Shown one piece after another: positions 6,427 to 7,417 of a stretch of 7,417 nucleotides of DNA (positions are counted from its first letter, which is position 1; each line of letters opens with the position of its first letter). The position numbers and the translations under genes are program-made. The notes under the pieces are model-generated. The model was given only the letters and a program-made list of their open reading frames with translations. It made no database searches and had not been told where the DNA came from. The stretch is from DASZGI01 sp035938995 (GTDB lineage Bacteria > Actinomycetota > Actinomycetes > Streptomycetales > Catenulisporaceae), in the NCBI RefSeq assembly GCF_035938995.1, contig NZ_DASZGI010000010.1:1-7417 (forward strand), written 5' to 3'.

Positions 6427-7417
6427 CCACGCCTGTGGCCGGATCAGGGACGGAACCAGCAGGAACCGATGCCGGGACGGTGACCGCCGAAGACGTTCTG
6501 CGGCGAGTGCGCGACCTGCTTGAGGCGCACGACCCGCGCACCACCGCGCGACTCGATTTCCTGCGCGCGCGGTTCGATGCCGGGCTTGCCTGGGTGCATT
6601 TCCCGGTCGGGCTCGGGGGATTGGGCGCGCCGCGCGAGTTCCAGGCCGTCGCGAACGAGGCCCTGGATGCGGCGGGCGCGCCGACGAACGACCCGAACCG
6701 GATCGGCATCGGCCTCGGCATGGCCGCGCCGACGATCCTGGCGCACGGGACCGACGAGCAGCGCCGCCGCTTCCTGCGTCCGCTGTGGACCGGCGAAGAG
6801 GTGTGGTGCCAGCTGTTCAGCGAGCCGGGCGCCGGTTCCGACCTCGCCGGCCTGGCCACGCGGGCCGTCCTGGTCGCCCCCGACGCCGGTGACAAGACGG
6901 TCGGAGGCGGGGCCTGGATCGTGGACGGGCAGAAGGTCTGGACGTCCATGGCGCACGAAGCCCGTTGGGGAATCCTGATCGCTCGCACCGATCCCGGTGT
7001 CCCCAAGCATCGGGGCCTGACCTACTTCGTCTGCGACATGACGGCCCCCGGGGTCGAAGTCAGACCCCTGCGGCAGATCACCGGCGAGGCCGAGTTCAAC
7101 GAGGTCTTCCTCACCGCGGTACAGATCCCGGACAGCTACCGGCTCGGCGCGGTCGGCGACGGCTGGGCCGTGGCGCGCACCACGCTGATGAACGAGCGCG
7201 TCGCGATCGGCGGTGGCTCATCGCCGCGCGAGGGAGGCGTGATCGGCGTCGTCGCGAAAGCTTGGCGGGAGCGGCCCGAACTGCGCACCGCCGCCGCGCA
7301 CGACACGCTGATGCGCCTTTGGGTCGAAGCGGAGGCGACGCGCCTGACCGCTGCGCGATTGCGGCAGTCGCTCGCCGCCGGGCAGCCCGGCCCCGAGGGT
7401 TCGGCCGCGAAGCTCGC
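6423..7417 (+). CDS. Acyl-CoA dehydrogenase (FadE-like), C-terminus cut off by the window edge
   Basis: A second acyl-CoA dehydrogenase family flavoenzyme, clearly different from the one at 2217-3467. It would introduce an alpha,beta double bond into an acyl-CoA, passing electrons to electron-transfer flavoprotein. The start is GTG at 6423, overlapping the kinase stop by four bases (GTGA), with GAGAGAGGGA just upstream; translational coupling is likely. Of some 380-400 expected residues, 331 are visible. A short variable leader (1-20) precedes the helical N-domain (about 22-125). The middle domain has LFSEPGAGSDLAGL (131-144), the standard flavin/substrate loop, GQKVWTS (169-175) and FNEVFL (225-230) before the C-terminal helices. 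It has the classic EPGAGSD motif, unlike the EPDVASSD of the other dehydrogenase. The segment that would show the catalytic acidic residue lies beyond the window, so catalytic competence cannot be judged. Confidence 0.92.
   Translation, partial: MTTPVAGSGTEPAGTDAGTVTAEDVLRRVRDLLEAHDPRTTARLDFLRARFDAGLAWVHFPVGLGGLGAPREFQAVANEALDAAGAPTNDPNRIGIGLGMAAPTILAHGTDEQRRRFLRPLWTGEEVWCQLFSEPGAGSDLAGLATRAVLVAPDAGDKTVGGGAWIVDGQKVWTSMAHEARWGILIARTDPGVPKHRGLTYFVCDMTAPGVEVRPLRQITGEAEFNEVFLTAVQIPDSYRLGAVGDGWAVARTTLMNERVAIGGGSSPREGGVIGVVAKAWRERPELRTAAAHDTLMRLWVEAEATRLTAARLRQSLAAGQPGPEGSAAKL

Noticed and set aside
6299..7010. Minus-strand open frames opposite the second dehydrogenase
   Set aside because: The + strand encodes clear dehydrogenase motifs here; the minus-strand products are Arg/Ser/Pro-rich and featureless.

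Overview
The window is about 7.4 kb of GC-rich DNA. Its codon use is strongly biased to G/C at third positions, it uses GTG starts, and it carries actinobacterial-style acyl-CoA genes, all pointing to an actinomycete (Actinomycetota). The genus cannot be told from the sequence alone. It looks like an accessory or catabolic locus for a carboxylic acid that is handled as a CoA thioester.

Layout: six protein genes form two divergent arms. Leftward, from the central intergenic region near 5201-5328: an AMP-forming acyl-CoA ligase (5200 to 3554), an acyl-CoA dehydrogenase of the ACAD10/ACAD11/LvaC type (3467 to 2217) and a TetR-family regulator (2224 to 1577), which overlaps the dehydrogenase end by 8 bases. 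After a 392-base gap full of repeats and palindromes comes an MFS transporter (1184 to beyond base 1), whose C-terminus is cut off by the window edge. Rightward: an aminoglycoside phosphotransferase-fold small-molecule kinase (5329-6426) and, overlapping it by 4 bases, a second, different acyl-CoA dehydrogenase (6423 to beyond the right edge).

How they may work together (inference): the transporter imports an acid and the ligase makes its CoA thioester. The kinase and the ACAD10/11-like dehydrogenase correspond to the two halves of the mammalian ACAD10/ACAD11 fusion proteins, and to LvaA and LvaC of Pseudomonas levulinate catabolism. In those systems a 4-hydroxyacyl-CoA is phosphorylated and the phosphate is then eliminated, so the carbon enters beta-oxidation. 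The second dehydrogenase would oxidise the same or a downstream acyl-CoA. No LvaB-like small protein is visible here.

Regulation: a perfect 18-bp palindrome lies between the two divergent arms, and a 14/16 match to its core lies just upstream of the MFS gene. This suggests that one TetR-type repressor, most simply the one encoded here, controls both. Upstream of the MFS gene there is also a 58-bp tandem repeat (two full units and a partial third), each unit carrying a second kind of palindrome. A third, unrelated palindrome precedes the dehydrogenase gene.
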